64,000 nt of DNA, from contig NZ_CP082164.1 of the NCBI RefSeq assembly GCF_023101685.1, positions 5,332,001 to 5,396,000 of the forward strand. The letters run 5' to 3'. Positions 44,201 through 53,698 of this stretch are shown piece by piece. The stretch's first letter is position 1; each line of letters begins with the position of its first letter. The DNA is from Bradyrhizobium sp. 186 (GTDB lineage: Bacteria; Pseudomonadota; Alphaproteobacteria; Rhizobiales; Xanthobacteraceae). Both the position numbers and the translations under genes were made by a program. Below the pieces are notes generated by a model that was given only the letters and a program-made list of their open reading frames with translations, had not been told where the DNA came from and ran no database searches.

Positions 44201-44765
44201 GGCCCGCCGGGAAGAGATCGAGGATACCGCCGCGCACGGCATATTCGCCGGGCTCGCGCACGGTCGAGGAACGGTTGTAGCCGTTGTGCTCGAGCCAGGC
44301 GACGATGGTGTCCATCGGCACGACGTTGCCGGGCGCGACCGACAGCGCCTGCGCCGCGACCAGATCGCGCGTCGGCACGTGCTGCACGATGGCATTCACC
44401 GTGGTCAGCACGATCAGCGGCTTGTCGCTGCCGGTCAGCGAGGCAAGCCGGGCCAGCGTGGTCAGGCGCTGCGCCAGGATGCCGCCATGGGGCGAGACGC
44501 GGTCATAGGGCTGGCAGTCCCAGGCCGGGAACTGGAGCACCGGCAGATCGGGCGCGAAGAATTGCAGCGCGCGTTCGAGCTGCTGCATGCGCGGGCCATC
44601 GCGGCAGATGACCGCAAGGCTGACAGCCGGCTTCTTCGGCCGGGCGGCGATGGCGCGCGCGAGATCCGAGATGACCAGGCCCTCGGCGCCTTCGGCGACA
44701 TTGGCAAGCGTCAGCGCGCGGCCGGGCGTGAGCAGCTCGGCCGGCGATTTCGACGGCTGTTTCAT
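41247..44765 (-). CDS. mfd: Transcription-repair coupling factor
   Basis: This 1172-residue protein has the full Mfd architecture: an N-terminal UvrB-like region (residues 1-350, RGGILDLFPAG and SPHGGILAQRL), the RNA-polymerase-interacting domain near 500-560 (LAAGDIVVHVDHGIGRF), the SF2 translocase (Walker A GDVGFGKTE near 655, VDEEQHFG near 755, LSATPIPRTL) with the TRG motif region, and a C-terminal TRCF domain. It removes RNA polymerase stalled at DNA lesions and recruits UvrA. The sdhE start-stop overlap (44762-44765) places it in an operon with sdhE. Confidence 0.96.
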   Translation of the reverse strand: MKQPSKSPAELLTPGRALTLANVAEGAEGLVISDLARAIAARPKKPAVSLAVICRDGPRMQQLERALQFFAPDLPVLQFPAWDCQPYDRVSPHGGILAQRLTTLARLASLTGSDKPLIVLTTVNAIVQHVPTRDLVAAQALSVAPGNVVPMDTIVAWLEHNGYNRSSTVREPGEYAVRGGILDLFPAGLDQPVRFDFFGDSLESIRSFDAETQRTLLDMRSLDLVPISEFQLVTDTIRRFRMGYVAEFGAPERDDALYEAVSEGRRHPGMEHWLPLFQDRMDTLFDYLQGAAVAIEPQAEDAVRERFKQIVDYYQARRDAMEHPGGGAIYKPLPPDRLYLTEDEWGKRLGDVPLARLTQFSVPADGASVVDAGARKGRDFAPERNDTTVNVFETVVAHVMALHAQRKKVVITLWTEGSRDRMTSMLRDHKLTHTTSVNSWRTVQATPRNETMLAVLGLESGFETDEIALISEQDILGDRLVRPRKASRKLDNFISEITSLAAGDIVVHVDHGIGRFIGLQTLDVAGAPHDCLELHYAAETKLFLPVENIELLSRYGSDQTTVELDRLGGSGWQTRKAKLKNRIREIAGELIKIAAERHLHEAPKLPVQPGLYDEFCARFPYDETEDQLGAIESTLKDLELGRPMDRLICGDVGFGKTEVALRAAFAVALEGKQVAVVVPTTLLARQHHKTFIDRFRGFPVQVEQASRLIPAKQLNQVKKGITDGSVDIVVGTHALLGKAIKFRDLGLVIVDEEQHFGVTHKERLKQLRAEVHVLTLSATPIPRTLQLALTGVRELSIIASPPVDRLAVRTFVAPHDPLMIREALLRERYRGGQAFYVVPRIDDLAEVKDFLDKNVPEMKVAVAHGQMPPAVIEDIMTAFYDGKFDLLVSTTIVESGLDIPNANTLIVHRADMFGLAQLYQLRGRVGRSKLRAYALFTLPSQQKITAQAERRLTVLQSLETLGAGFQLASHDLDIRGAGNILGEQQSGHIKEVGFELYQSMLEEAIVNLKAGVSEPAADRWSPSITIGMPVLIPEDYVGDLSVRLSLYRRLADLDSEEEIENFGAEMRDRFGVLPDEVRYLFKVAAIKAFCRQANVGKIDAGPKGAVIAFRDSSFAHPDRLVSFIRSHGQAAKVRPDMKVVFFQDWETPEERLAGTTEIMRQLAQLAQSKKAA

Positions 44766-45052
44766 GCGTTGCCGTCCGCGATCGGATACGCCTTGATGCG
44801 GGCAAATAGCGCGCCCGTGACGTCAGCCGAGAGCACCCTGTCGCCCGTGATGGCGGCATAGAGGTCGGGATCGTTGACCTCGAGCAGGCGCTCGAGCTCG
44901 GTCAGCTCGTCATCGGAGAGGTTGCCGATCTCGGCATCCGCGAAGCGGCCGAGGATCAGGTCCATCTCGCGGGTGCCCCGATGCCAGCAGCGGAACAGAA
45001 TCCGCTTGCGGCGCTCGTCCAGGCCGTCGCTCGATCGTGTCGTTCCCGTCAT
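44762..45052 (-). CDS. sdhE: Succinate dehydrogenase assembly factor SdhE
   Basis: This 96-residue protein matches SdhE/Sdh5, including RRKRILFRCWHRGTREMD with the RGxxE signature needed for flavinylation of the succinate dehydrogenase flavoprotein. LERLLEVNDPDLYAAI is the second conserved block. The start at 45052 is chosen because the upstream frame lacks family character. Its stop overlaps the mfd start by four bases. The sdhE-mfd-recG neighbourhood is common in alphaproteobacteria. Confidence 0.92.
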   Translation of the reverse strand: MTGTTRSSDGLDERRKRILFRCWHRGTREMDLILGRFADAEIGNLSDDELTELERLLEVNDPDLYAAITGDRVLSADVTGALFARIKAYPIADGNA

Positions 45053-45212
45053 GTCTCGATTCCAGTCAAACGCCAAAAGCCCGGACGTGCCGGGCCGGGG
45101 TGATATAGCCACTCGAACCGCCGCTGTCAGCCCTTTGTTGCGACAGTTCAAGCCCTCGTTTCCTCATGGCCGCACCTTCTCCCGGCTCCCCACGCGGAGC
45201 CGTGAAAAAAGA

Positions 45213-45243
45213 CGTGGATGCCCGGCATAAAGCCGGGCATGAC
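45213..45243. repeat. Half palindromic repeat between sdhE and recG
   Basis: The sequence gtggatgcccggcataaagc and the following cgggcatgac form a hairpin with a 9-bp stem (atgcccggc / gccgggcat). It is the right arm of the family that is interrupted at 24711-25060. Confidence 0.65.
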
Positions 45244-45270
45244 GGGCGGAAACAGTCCTAGATTCCTGTC

Positions 45271-47379
45271 ATGCGCCCCAGCCTGCTCAATCCGCTGTTT
45301 GCTCCCGTGACCAGCCTTCCCGGCGTCGGTCCGAAGCAGGACAGGCTGCTGCGCTATCTGCTCAGCCGCGATGAGACACCCCGGCTGGTCGATTTGCTGC
45401 TGCACCTGCCGAGCCAGGTCATCGACCGCCGCGCGCGGCCGAAGATTCGCGACGCCGTCCAGGGAACCATGGTGACGCTCGAGGTCACCGTCGACCGCCA
45501 CCGTCCGCCCCCGCCGCGCAATGCACGCGCGCCGTATCTGGTCTATGCCGGCGACGACACCGGCGACGTCGTGCTGACGTTCTTTCGCGCAAAGCCCGGC
45601 TATGTCGAAAAGCTGCTGCCGGTGGGCGAGAAGCGCTTCGTCTCCGGCACGCTCCAGATGTATGACGGCACTCCGCAGATCGTGCATCCCGACCGCGTGC
45701 TGGATGAGGAGGCCATCGCAAAGCTCTCCGGCATCGATCCCGTCTATCCGCTCACTGAGGGGCTGGCGCTCGGCTCGCTCCGCCGCGCGGTCGCGCAGGC
45801 GCTGCAAAAGCTGCCGGCCTTGCCGGAATGGATCAGCCCCGACGTGCTGCGCCGCTGCAATTTTCCACCGGTCACTGAGGCGCTCACCCGCGTGCACCAG
45901 CCGGTCGAGCTCACCGACATCCTGCCCGAAAAAACCTACTGGTCGCGCCTCGCCTTCGACGAATTGCTGGCCGGACAGCTCGCCCTTGCCTTGATCCGCG
46001 CGCAATTGCGCCGCCCGGCCGGCGTGCGCAATGCCGGCGACGGGCATCTCCGCAACAAGATCATCGACGCCCTGCCCTATTCATTGACGCCCTCCCAGCG
46101 CGACGCGGCCGCGGCGATCGCTGACGATCTGAAGCAGCCGGTGCGCATGCTGCGGCTGCTCCAGGGCGACGTCGGCTCCGGCAAGACCGTGGTGGCGCTG
46201 CTCGCCGCCGCGGCCGTCACTGAGGTCGGCAAGCAGGCCGCGCTGATGGCGCCAACCGAAATCCTGGCGCGCCAGCACATCAAGACCATCGCCCCGCTCG
46301 CCGAGCGCGCCGGCATGCGGGTCGCGATCCTCACCGGCCGCGAAAAGGGCAAGGAGCGGCGCGAGATCATCACGCAACTTGCAGAGGGCGAGATCGACCT
46401 GCTCGTCGGCACCCACGCCCTGATCCAGGACGACGTGATCTTCAGCGATCTCGCGCTCGCCATCGTCGACGAGCAGCACCGTTTTGGCGTGCGCGAGCGC
46501 CTGGCGCTGACCTCGAAGGGCGAAGCCGTCGACGTGCTGGTGCTGAGCGCGACGCCGATCCCGCGCACGCTGGTGCTGACCTATTTCGGCGACATGGACA
46601 TCAGCGAACTGCGCGAGAAGCCGGCGGGTCGCCAGCCGATCGAAACCCGCACGATATCGATGAGCCGCCTCGACGAGGTCACGGACAGCATCGGCCGCGC
46701 GCTTCACGCCGACAAGCTGGTCTACTGGATCTGTCCGCTGGTCGAGGAATCCGAGGCCGAGGGCACCGAGCACCTGACCAATGCGACGAAACGTTTCGAG
46801 AGCTTGCAAAAACGTTTCGGCGACCGTGTCGGGCTCGTTCACGGCCAGATGAAGGGCACGGAAAAGGACCGCGTGATGGGCCAGTTCGCCACCCACGAGA
46901 TCGGACTCCTGGTTGCGACCACCGTGGTCGAGGTCGGCGTCGACGTGCCGGCCGCCACCATCATGGTGATCGAGAACGCCGAGCGCTTTGGTCTCGCGCA
47001 GCTGCACCAGTTGCGCGGCCGCATCGGGCGCGGCTCGGAAGCCTCCACTTGCCTGCTGCTCTACAGCGAGCCGCTCGGTGAGATGTCGAAAGCGCGGCTG
47101 AAGGTGATCCGTGAGACCACCGACGGCTTTCGTATCGCCGAGGAGGACCTGAAGCTGCGCGGCGAAGGCGACGTGCTGGGCGTACGCCAGAGCGGCCTGC
47201 CCGGCTACCGCATCGCGCGTTCCGAGGTGCACGGCCAGCTCATCACGCAGGCCCGCGACGAGGCGCTGCGCATCATGAAGGACGATCCGAAGCTGAAGGG
47301 CGAGCGCGGCGAAGCACTAAGGTGCCTGCTGTATCTCTACGAGCGGGACGAGGCGATCCCGCTGATTGGGGCGGGTTGA
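45271..47379 (+). CDS. recG: ATP-dependent DNA helicase RecG
   Basis: This 702-residue helicase rescues stalled replication forks and processes branched DNA. The N-terminal wedge domain (LPGVGPKQDRLLRYL and an OB-like fold to about residue 160) precedes the SF2 core: Walker A GDVGSGKT near residue 300, DEQH in IVDEQHRFGV, LSATPIPRTL, and QLRGRIGRG with the TRG block that follows. It diverges from sdhE-mfd across a small region. Confidence 0.96.
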   Translation: MRPSLLNPLFAPVTSLPGVGPKQDRLLRYLLSRDETPRLVDLLLHLPSQVIDRRARPKIRDAVQGTMVTLEVTVDRHRPPPPRNARAPYLVYAGDDTGDVVLTFFRAKPGYVEKLLPVGEKRFVSGTLQMYDGTPQIVHPDRVLDEEAIAKLSGIDPVYPLTEGLALGSLRRAVAQALQKLPALPEWISPDVLRRCNFPPVTEALTRVHQPVELTDILPEKTYWSRLAFDELLAGQLALALIRAQLRRPAGVRNAGDGHLRNKIIDALPYSLTPSQRDAAAAIADDLKQPVRMLRLLQGDVGSGKTVVALLAAAAVTEVGKQAALMAPTEILARQHIKTIAPLAERAGMRVAILTGREKGKERREIITQLAEGEIDLLVGTHALIQDDVIFSDLALAIVDEQHRFGVRERLALTSKGEAVDVLVLSATPIPRTLVLTYFGDMDISELREKPAGRQPIETRTISMSRLDEVTDSIGRALHADKLVYWICPLVEESEAEGTEHLTNATKRFESLQKRFGDRVGLVHGQMKGTEKDRVMGQFATHEIGLLVATTVVEVGVDVPAATIMVIENAERFGLAQLHQLRGRIGRGSEASTCLLLYSEPLGEMSKARLKVIRETTDGFRIAEEDLKLRGEGDVLGVRQSGLPGYRIARSEVHGQLITQARDEALRIMKDDPKLKGERGEALRCLLYLYERDEAIPLIGAG

Positions 47380-47402
47380 TCTGCGGCCGCGCCGACGGCA
47401 CG

Positions 47403-47433
47403 CTCCCTCGCCCCGTTCTTACGGGAGAGGGAG
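47403..47433. terminator. Hairpin downstream of recG
   Basis: The arms ctccctc...cccgt and acggg...gagggag pair around a TCTT loop. The sequence resembles the end of the repeat at 21886-22005. It lacks a T-tract and may work as a rho-independent-like end for recG or simply be a repeat remnant. Confidence 0.45.
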
Positions 47434-47487
47434 TGCACGTGGCAACGCAATCTTTCATTGAGGCTGATTTTATGAAACCCTCCGACC

Positions 47488-48021
47488 ATGCGCCGGATCA
47501 TCGTTGTTGGCTGCCAGGGAAGCGGAAAGACCAGCCTCGCCCTGAAGCTCGGGCGAAAGCTCGCCCTGCCGGTGGTGCATCTCGACGTGCTCTACTGGCG
47601 GCCGGGCTGGAAGCCATCCGACAAGACAAGCTTTCGGGCACGCGTCGCGGAGGCTATCGCGGGCGAAACGTGGATCGTCGACGGCAGCTTCTCGGGGCTG
47701 GCCTTCGATATCACACTCGCGCGCGCTGATAGTCTGGTCGTCATCGACCGCCCGCGCTGGCTCTGCCAGTGGCGCATTCTCTGGCGTTCGGCCTTCGATC
47801 GCGACAAGACGCGGTCCGACTTGCCAGAGGGGTCTCCGGAGCAATTCGACTGGAAATTGATGCGGGAGGCGTGGCGCTACGACACGGAACGGGCGCCTGT
47901 CATCGAGACCGAGCGCGTGCAGTATGGCGCGGACGTCCCGGTCCTGCGCCTGAGAAGCGACCGGGACATCGAGGATTTTCTGGATTCCGTTTCAGTACAG
48001 GTTCACGCGGCGCGTGATTAA
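47488..48021 (+). CDS. P-loop kinase-like protein (FlaR/adenylate-kinase-like)
   Basis: This 177-residue protein begins with a Walker A motif (GCQGSGKTS, residues 8-16) and has the HLDVLYWRPGWKPSDK block found in the 'topology modulation protein' FlaR-like group of small NMP-kinase-fold proteins. WIVDGSF and IDRPRWLCQWRI follow, with a lid-like basic region RRSAFDRDKTR-type near residue 105. The substrate is unknown; the name FlaR is historical. The gene stands 108 bases after recG and 75 bases before the GST gene. Confidence 0.8.
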   Translation: MRRIIVVGCQGSGKTSLALKLGRKLALPVVHLDVLYWRPGWKPSDKTSFRARVAEAIAGETWIVDGSFSGLAFDITLARADSLVVIDRPRWLCQWRILWRSAFDRDKTRSDLPEGSPEQFDWKLMREAWRYDTERAPVIETERVQYGADVPVLRLRSDRDIEDFLDSVSVQVHAARD

Positions 48022-48095
48022 TCGCGGTGACGCGGTTTGCGGCGACAGCTTGCCAGCTGCGCAGCCGGTGATTTTCGCCAGGGAGACGTCTCACG

Positions 48096-48746
48096 ATGAC
48101 CATCACCATTACCGCCTTTGAACGGTCACCCGATGGCGGCAAGGGATTGGCCCGCGATACGCGCGTTCGCTGGGCACTTGAAGAAGTGGGCCAACCCTAC
48201 GAGGTTCGCCCGGTTTCGTTTCGTGCGATGAAGGAGCCTGCGCATCTGGCGCTGCATCCTTTCGGCCAGATTCCGACCTACGAGGAAGGCGATCTCGCCC
48301 TGTTCGAGACAGGGTCGATCGTCTTCCATATCGCCGAGCGCCATGCGGGCCTGCTGCCGGACGATGCCGATGCGCGGGCGCGCGCGATCACATGGATGTT
48401 TGCCGCGCTCAGCACGGTGGAGCCGGCGATCCTTGAACTCGTAACCGCCAGGCTTCTGGAGGGCGATAAGCCCTGGAGTAAGGAGCGCCTGCCTCTGGTC
48501 GAGGATCGCATCCGCGACCGGTTGAAGCAACTTTCCGCTCGCCTTGGCAGCGCAGACTGGCTCGATGGCGGGTTCAGCGCCGGCGACCTGATGATGGTGT
48601 CTGTACTGCTCAGGCTGAAACCATCCGGCCTTCTCGACGCCTATCCGAACCTGGCCGCCTATGTCGCCCGCGGCGAAGCGCGGCCCGCCTACAAGCGAGC
48701 CTTCGCCGCACAATTGGCGCTTAACACCGGCGAGCCAACCGGCTGA
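48096..48746 (+). CDS. Glutathione S-transferase family protein
   Basis: This 216-residue protein has the thioredoxin-like N-terminal domain (YEVRPVSFRAMKEPAHLALHP) with the GSH-binding PFGQIPTYEEGDLALFETGSI region around cis-Pro and the Glu/Thr-Ser-type motif. An all-alpha C-terminal domain follows from about residue 90. GGAGAC precedes the start. It probably conjugates or reduces electrophiles in the cytoplasm; the precise class cannot be read. Confidence 0.9.
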   Translation: MTITITAFERSPDGGKGLARDTRVRWALEEVGQPYEVRPVSFRAMKEPAHLALHPFGQIPTYEEGDLALFETGSIVFHIAERHAGLLPDDADARARAITWMFAALSTVEPAILELVTARLLEGDKPWSKERLPLVEDRIRDRLKQLSARLGSADWLDGGFSAGDLMMVSVLLRLKPSGLLDAYPNLAAYVARGEARPAYKRAFAAQLALNTGEPTG

Positions 48747-48804
48747 TTGAGGTCCGTCCTGGTCTCGAAGTCGCCATCCGAGTTCTTCGTTCAGTTCACG
48801 GGTC

Positions 48805-49668
48805 CTAACCCGAGCCTTTTTTCTGCGCGATGCTCGCGGCGAACGCCTTCAGCAGCGCCGCATCCGCCGCCTCGCCTTTCGCATCTTCGGCCAGATGCTC
48901 AAACCAGCGCGCAAAACCTTCGTAGATCTGGCTGGCCGGATGATCCGGGCCGAGAAAGCCGGAAATCTCCCGCATCTCCGCGACCCAGCGATAGGCTTTC
49001 GGGATCATGTCCGGCAGCGCGACTTCGAGCCGCGCCAAGACCGCGGGCTGGCTCAGCGCGAGCTCGTCGCGCAGCGCATCCGCCGCGCCGGCTTTCGTTG
49101 CCGCGACCACCATCGCCGAGCCGATGCCGGCAAGACCCTTGACGATCCCGGCATACGACATCTTGAGTGCCGACGCCGCGCCGACCGGGCCCTCGACGAT
49201 CCGCACGTCGAGGCCGAGCTGCTTGAGCATCGCGACATCCTTGACGTGCTCGCCAGACAGGTAGAAGGCCGGGCTCTTGCCGCCGGGCTGCGGCGGGAAA
49301 CCGATGATGCCGGCATCGACGAAGCGGGCCTGTGCCGAACCGATGATCTGCTCGATCCGCAGCACGGTGTCGACATTGACGGCGTTGCAATCGACCACGA
49401 CCGGCTTCTTCTCGCGCCTGACGATCAGCGCGGCCAGCCGCTCCGCGAGCGCCACGGCCTCGCCCGGAGGCACGATCGAAAGGATGATGTCGGCCTCCGC
49501 AATCGCATCATCCTCGGCGCCGACCATGCCGGCGTCAGCCGCCCGTTTCAGCGTCGCCTCGCTCCGTCCCTTCAACGAGGTCAGCACGCGCGCGCCATTC
49601 TCGCTGAGACGACGCGCCACCGCGCTGCCCATGGCGCCCGGTGCAAGGATCGCTATCGTTGGGGACAT
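48805..49668 (-). CDS. NAD(P)-dependent 6-phosphogluconate/3-hydroxyisobutyrate-dehydrogenase-like protein (DUF1932)
   Basis: This 287-residue protein has an N-terminal NAD-binding domain (IAILAPGAMGSAVARRL, with GxGxxG reduced to APGAMG) and DIILSIVPPGEA as the usual beta-4 block. The C-terminal helical part (from about residue 185, ALKMSYAGIVKGLAGIGSAM) is of the DUF1932 type, with the catalytic lysine likely in LKMSYAGIVK. The physiological substrate is unknown. It is convergent with the GST gene. Confidence 0.83.
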   Translation of the reverse strand: MSPTIAILAPGAMGSAVARRLSENGARVLTSLKGRSEATLKRAADAGMVGAEDDAIAEADIILSIVPPGEAVALAERLAALIVRREKKPVVVDCNAVNVDTVLRIEQIIGSAQARFVDAGIIGFPPQPGGKSPAFYLSGEHVKDVAMLKQLGLDVRIVEGPVGAASALKMSYAGIVKGLAGIGSAMVVAATKAGAADALRDELALSQPAVLARLEVALPDMIPKAYRWVAEMREISGFLGPDHPASQIYEGFARWFEHLAEDAKGEAADAALLKAFAASIAQKKGSG

Positions 49669-49773
49669 CGTGCACTCCAGTTCGAATTCCGAGCGATGGG
49701 CTCGGTTCGACTGGAAGACTAGCAGAGGATGCGAACGCCTGCGTGACCGCGGCCATCCCGCAGGGGAATGGCC

Positions 49774-50547
49774 CTACTCCACCTTCGCAGGCTCGGGCTG
49801 GAGCGTGGACGCATTGGCGATGCGCGCGGCATTCGCCATGCCGGCGAGCGCGGCCGCCTTCTTCTGGTCCGGCGCCGAGCCCGGCTGCACCACGCCGGCC
49901 GACATGATCAGCGTCGCGGCGTCCTCGGCACTCAAGTCAACTTCGATGATCTTGCTCTTGGGCACGTAGAAGAAGAAGCCGGTGGTCGGGTTCGGCGAGC
50001 ACGGCAGGAACACCGAGACGTGCTCCTCCTGGCCCGGCAGACTGCGGGCGACGTCTTCATTCGGCGATTGCGAGATCAGCACGATCGACCACATGCCCGG
50101 CGACGGAAACTCGACCAGGCCTACCTTGCGGAAGCTCGAGCCCTTGCCCGAGAACAGCGTCTCGAACACCTGTTTCAAGCCGCGGTAGATCGCGCGCACC
50201 GCCGGGATCCGACCGACAAAAGTCTCGCCGAGATCGACCAGGGTGCGGCCGATCAAGTTGGCGGTCAGGAAGCCGAGCAGCGTCAGCGTGAAAACCGCGA
50301 CAATCAGTCCCCAGCCGGGGACGACGTAGGGCATATAGGTTTCGGGCCGATACGCCAGCGGTATGAACGGCCGCACCACGCCGTCGACCCAGGTGACGAA
50401 CCACCAGACCAGATACAGGGTGATTGCAATTGGCCCCGTCACCACGAGGCCGGTGAGGAAATAGTTGCGGAAGCGGCCCATCAGGCCGGTATGTGGTTCC
50501 GGGATGGGATCAGGCAGAGGCGCAGGCACATCGTGGCGGGCGGTCAT
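49774..50547 (-). CDS. DUF502 family membrane protein
   Basis: This 257-residue protein has a proline-rich cytoplasmic N-terminus and two strong membrane segments (about residues 30-52, FLTGLVVTGPIAITLYLVWW, and 75-95). A conserved soluble part follows with ETLFSGKGSSFRKVGLVEFPSPG and PCSPNPTTGFFFYVPKSKI, which mark DUF502. The function of DUF502 is not known. The gene precedes the glmS terminator side and is on the same strand as glmS but about 90 bases downstream. Confidence 0.85.
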   Translation of the reverse strand: MTARHDVPAPLPDPIPEPHTGLMGRFRNYFLTGLVVTGPIAITLYLVWWFVTWVDGVVRPFIPLAYRPETYMPYVVPGWGLIVAVFTLTLLGFLTANLIGRTLVDLGETFVGRIPAVRAIYRGLKQVFETLFSGKGSSFRKVGLVEFPSPGMWSIVLISQSPNEDVARSLPGQEEHVSVFLPCSPNPTTGFFFYVPKSKIIEVDLSAEDAATLIMSAGVVQPGSAPDQKKAAALAGMANAARIANASTLQPEPAKVE

Positions 50548-50636
50548 TCGGGTTCCAGGTCGGTCGCTTCACTCAAGCTAGGGTCTTCTAGCAGGTTTTG
50601 GAAGACCACGAAGCGTCCCGGCCCGATCCCTTCTGC

Positions 50637-52463
<1,827 letters not shown>

Positions 52464-52664
52464 GCGGATCAATATCCCCCAAATCGTCGAAAAATCATCC
52501 AAACGACGCGTGCAGCTTCTAGCGAAGTTCGTAAGGAATCAGTTACTCAATAATTATTGCCTTGTCGTACATTCCAGTGATTTCAACGGTTTCCCCGGTG
52601 GTTTTTGGCGATATTGGTGAAGAGTTTCCCAGTTCCATCGAAAATGCCCGCAATTCCGGATTTT

Positions 52665-52698
52665 CCAAAAAGAATGAGGCCGCCCGCAGGCGGCGCCT
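52665..52698 (-). terminator. Minus-strand rho-independent terminator
   Basis: On the minus strand a 6-bp GC stem (gccgcc / ggcggc) with a TGCG loop, extendable by flanking pairs, is followed by CTCATTCTTTTT. It lies 25 bases downstream of the small gene at 52723-52818. Confidence 0.7.
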
Positions 52699-52722
52699 TC
52701 ATCGTCAGACCGCCCTCGCCTG

Positions 52723-52818
52723 TCAACCCACTACGACCAGCGCCGCCCGCTTGCTGGCGACCTTCTTGGCCGTGCGCTTCTCGACCGCGTCCCACTCGCC
52801 GACCGCGTTCTCGTTCAT
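52723..52818 (-). CDS. Candidate 31-residue protein
   Basis: The minus strand encodes MNENAVGEWDAVEKRTAKK and then VASKRAALVVVG, 31 residues. The short length makes this uncertain, but a terminator sits immediately downstream and an operator-like palindrome sits 40-77 bases upstream of the ATG, so the stretch looks like an independent transcription unit. The product is charged, with a helical KRTAKKVASKRA stretch and no signal peptide. I do not recognise a family. Confidence 0.35.
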   Translation of the reverse strand: MNENAVGEWDAVEKRTAKKVASKRAALVVVG

Positions 52819-52857
52819 GGTCTCTTGCTCGCCGAGACTGAACGGACGATCGGTACT

Positions 52858-52895
52858 GTCCTAATTAGGACACTCGTTTCGGGAAATTAGGACAC
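52858..52895. promoter_or_regulatory. Palindrome and direct repeats, operator-like
   Basis: The 14-bp perfect palindrome gtcctaattaggac (52858-52871) overlaps one copy of aattaggacac (52863-52873), and a second copy follows at 52885-52895, 22 bp apart, two helical turns. The arrangement suits a dimeric regulator. An alternative is that it is the end of a lost insertion sequence. Confidence 0.5.
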
Positions 52896-52901
52896 CTAAC
52901 G

Positions 52902-52925
52902 AAAAGCCCGGCACGAGGGCCGGGC
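52902..52925 (-). terminator. Minus-strand rho-independent terminator
   Basis: On the minus strand gcccggc and gccgggc pair around a six-base loop and are followed by TTTT. No clear gene lies upstream on this strand, so the transcript it ends may be non-coding. Confidence 0.65.
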
Positions 52926-53422
52926 CGATCGGAAGTAAATCGTAGGTCCAAAGCAATGGACCGATTAGAGAAAACTTCCTGCGGGCAGTCGGTCCGGATT
53001 CCGACATTCGATGATCGCCCGCGCATTTCTGCTTTGGCACTGTGGCTGAGCGGTTACACTCGCGCGGATCGGCGGCTTTGTCCTCCTTGTCGGCGGCGCG
53101 CGCCACGATCTTGCGCGCGGGTGACCCGGCGCAGACACTGTTCCTGTCCGGAACAGTATCGCCAATGTGCTGAAACGAACAGAACAGCGCATTGAGCTTC
53201 GAGTAGGCTCCAATCGCTTGGCCTTCCTCAAGGTCCAAGCACCTCCAGCGGCCCCGGCCCACATTCCCCAAAAGCCCCACGGCCGGGGCCGTCTTTGCCC
53301 AGCTAGCGATACCCCGCCATCAAGCGTGGCCCGGCGCGGCTGGCAAATTATCGATTGCAGTGAGGGCAGCCGGCGGCGCGCCTCGCCTGCGTCGAATTGG
53401 CCGGCCTTAAACCGCGTGCATT

Positions 53423-53441
53423 AACTTGTTGTCAACAAGTT
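53423..53441. promoter_or_regulatory. 19-bp palindrome upstream of the 72-residue protein gene
   Basis: aacttgttg, a central T, and caacaagtt form a perfect inverted repeat. It lies 32 bases before the start codon at 53474, where a repressor could block transcription. TTGT/ACAA half-sites are common among GntR-type operators, but no regulator is adjacent. Confidence 0.5.
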
Positions 53442-53473
53442 TGGCCAACCATTCCCACCGGGAGATCAAGGCC

Positions 53474-53692
53474 ATGAAAGGCTCGTCCGACCGCAAAGGC
53501 CTGTCGTCAATGTCTGTGCACGCCAGTGAGACCACGGGCACGCACCTTGCGCATTGGCCGCCGCCCCAGCGCGGCAAGGAAAGCAAGCCTGTCTTCGTCA
53601 AGCACGCCGCCGGCGAACCGGCGAAGCGTGCCAAGGCGCGCGGCTGGCGCTTGACGCGCGCGATCTTCTCGGAATTCGACGACGACGAATAG
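53474..53692 (+). CDS. Small hypothetical protein
   Basis: The 72-residue product starts at the ATG at 53474, nine bases after GGGAG; the longer reading from 53426 crosses the palindrome and lacks a ribosome-binding site. The protein is hydrophilic and basic in the middle (KHAAGEPAKRAKARGWRL) with an acidic tail (SEFDDDE) and no signal peptide. I do not recognise a family. It is convergent with glmU, six bases apart. Confidence 0.6.
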   Translation: MKGSSDRKGLSSMSVHASETTGTHLAHWPPPQRGKESKPVFVKHAAGEPAKRAKARGWRLTRAIFSEFDDDE

Positions 53693-53698
53693 CGCCGC

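Larger units (their letters stand above)
52464..53473. other. Structured 1-kb gap between glmS and the 72-residue protein gene
   Basis: The gap holds a likely 31-codon minus-strand gene with a terminator, a palindrome/direct-repeat cluster and a second minus-strand terminator, all listed separately. Beyond those, a hairpin actgttcc-tgtcc-ggaacagt lies at 53137-53157, and a 10-bp perfect inverted repeat (ggccccggcc / ggccggggcc) with a 21-base loop lies at 53250-53290. A 139-codon frame (53280-52861, minus) spans one of the terminators and has poor coding character. I see no other gene. The first 160 bases next to glmS are AT-richer than average and should contain its promoter. Confidence 0.55.

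Noticed and set aside
53042..53055. A D-arm-like string (gtggctgagcggtt) as in tRNA-Ser/Leu
   Set aside because: No acceptor, anticodon or T-arm can be built around it, so it is not a tRNA or a usable remnant.
53140..53154. A GTTC-N7-GAAC motif that resembles an SOS box
   Set aside because: Alphaproteobacterial LexA sites are direct repeats (GTTC-N7-GTTC). This one is an inverted repeat and no SOS gene is adjacent.
52861..53280. A 139-codon minus-strand frame in the glmS-glmU gap
   Set aside because: It runs through a terminator hairpin and the operator-like repeats, has no ribosome-binding site and shows no domain. I treat the region as non-coding.
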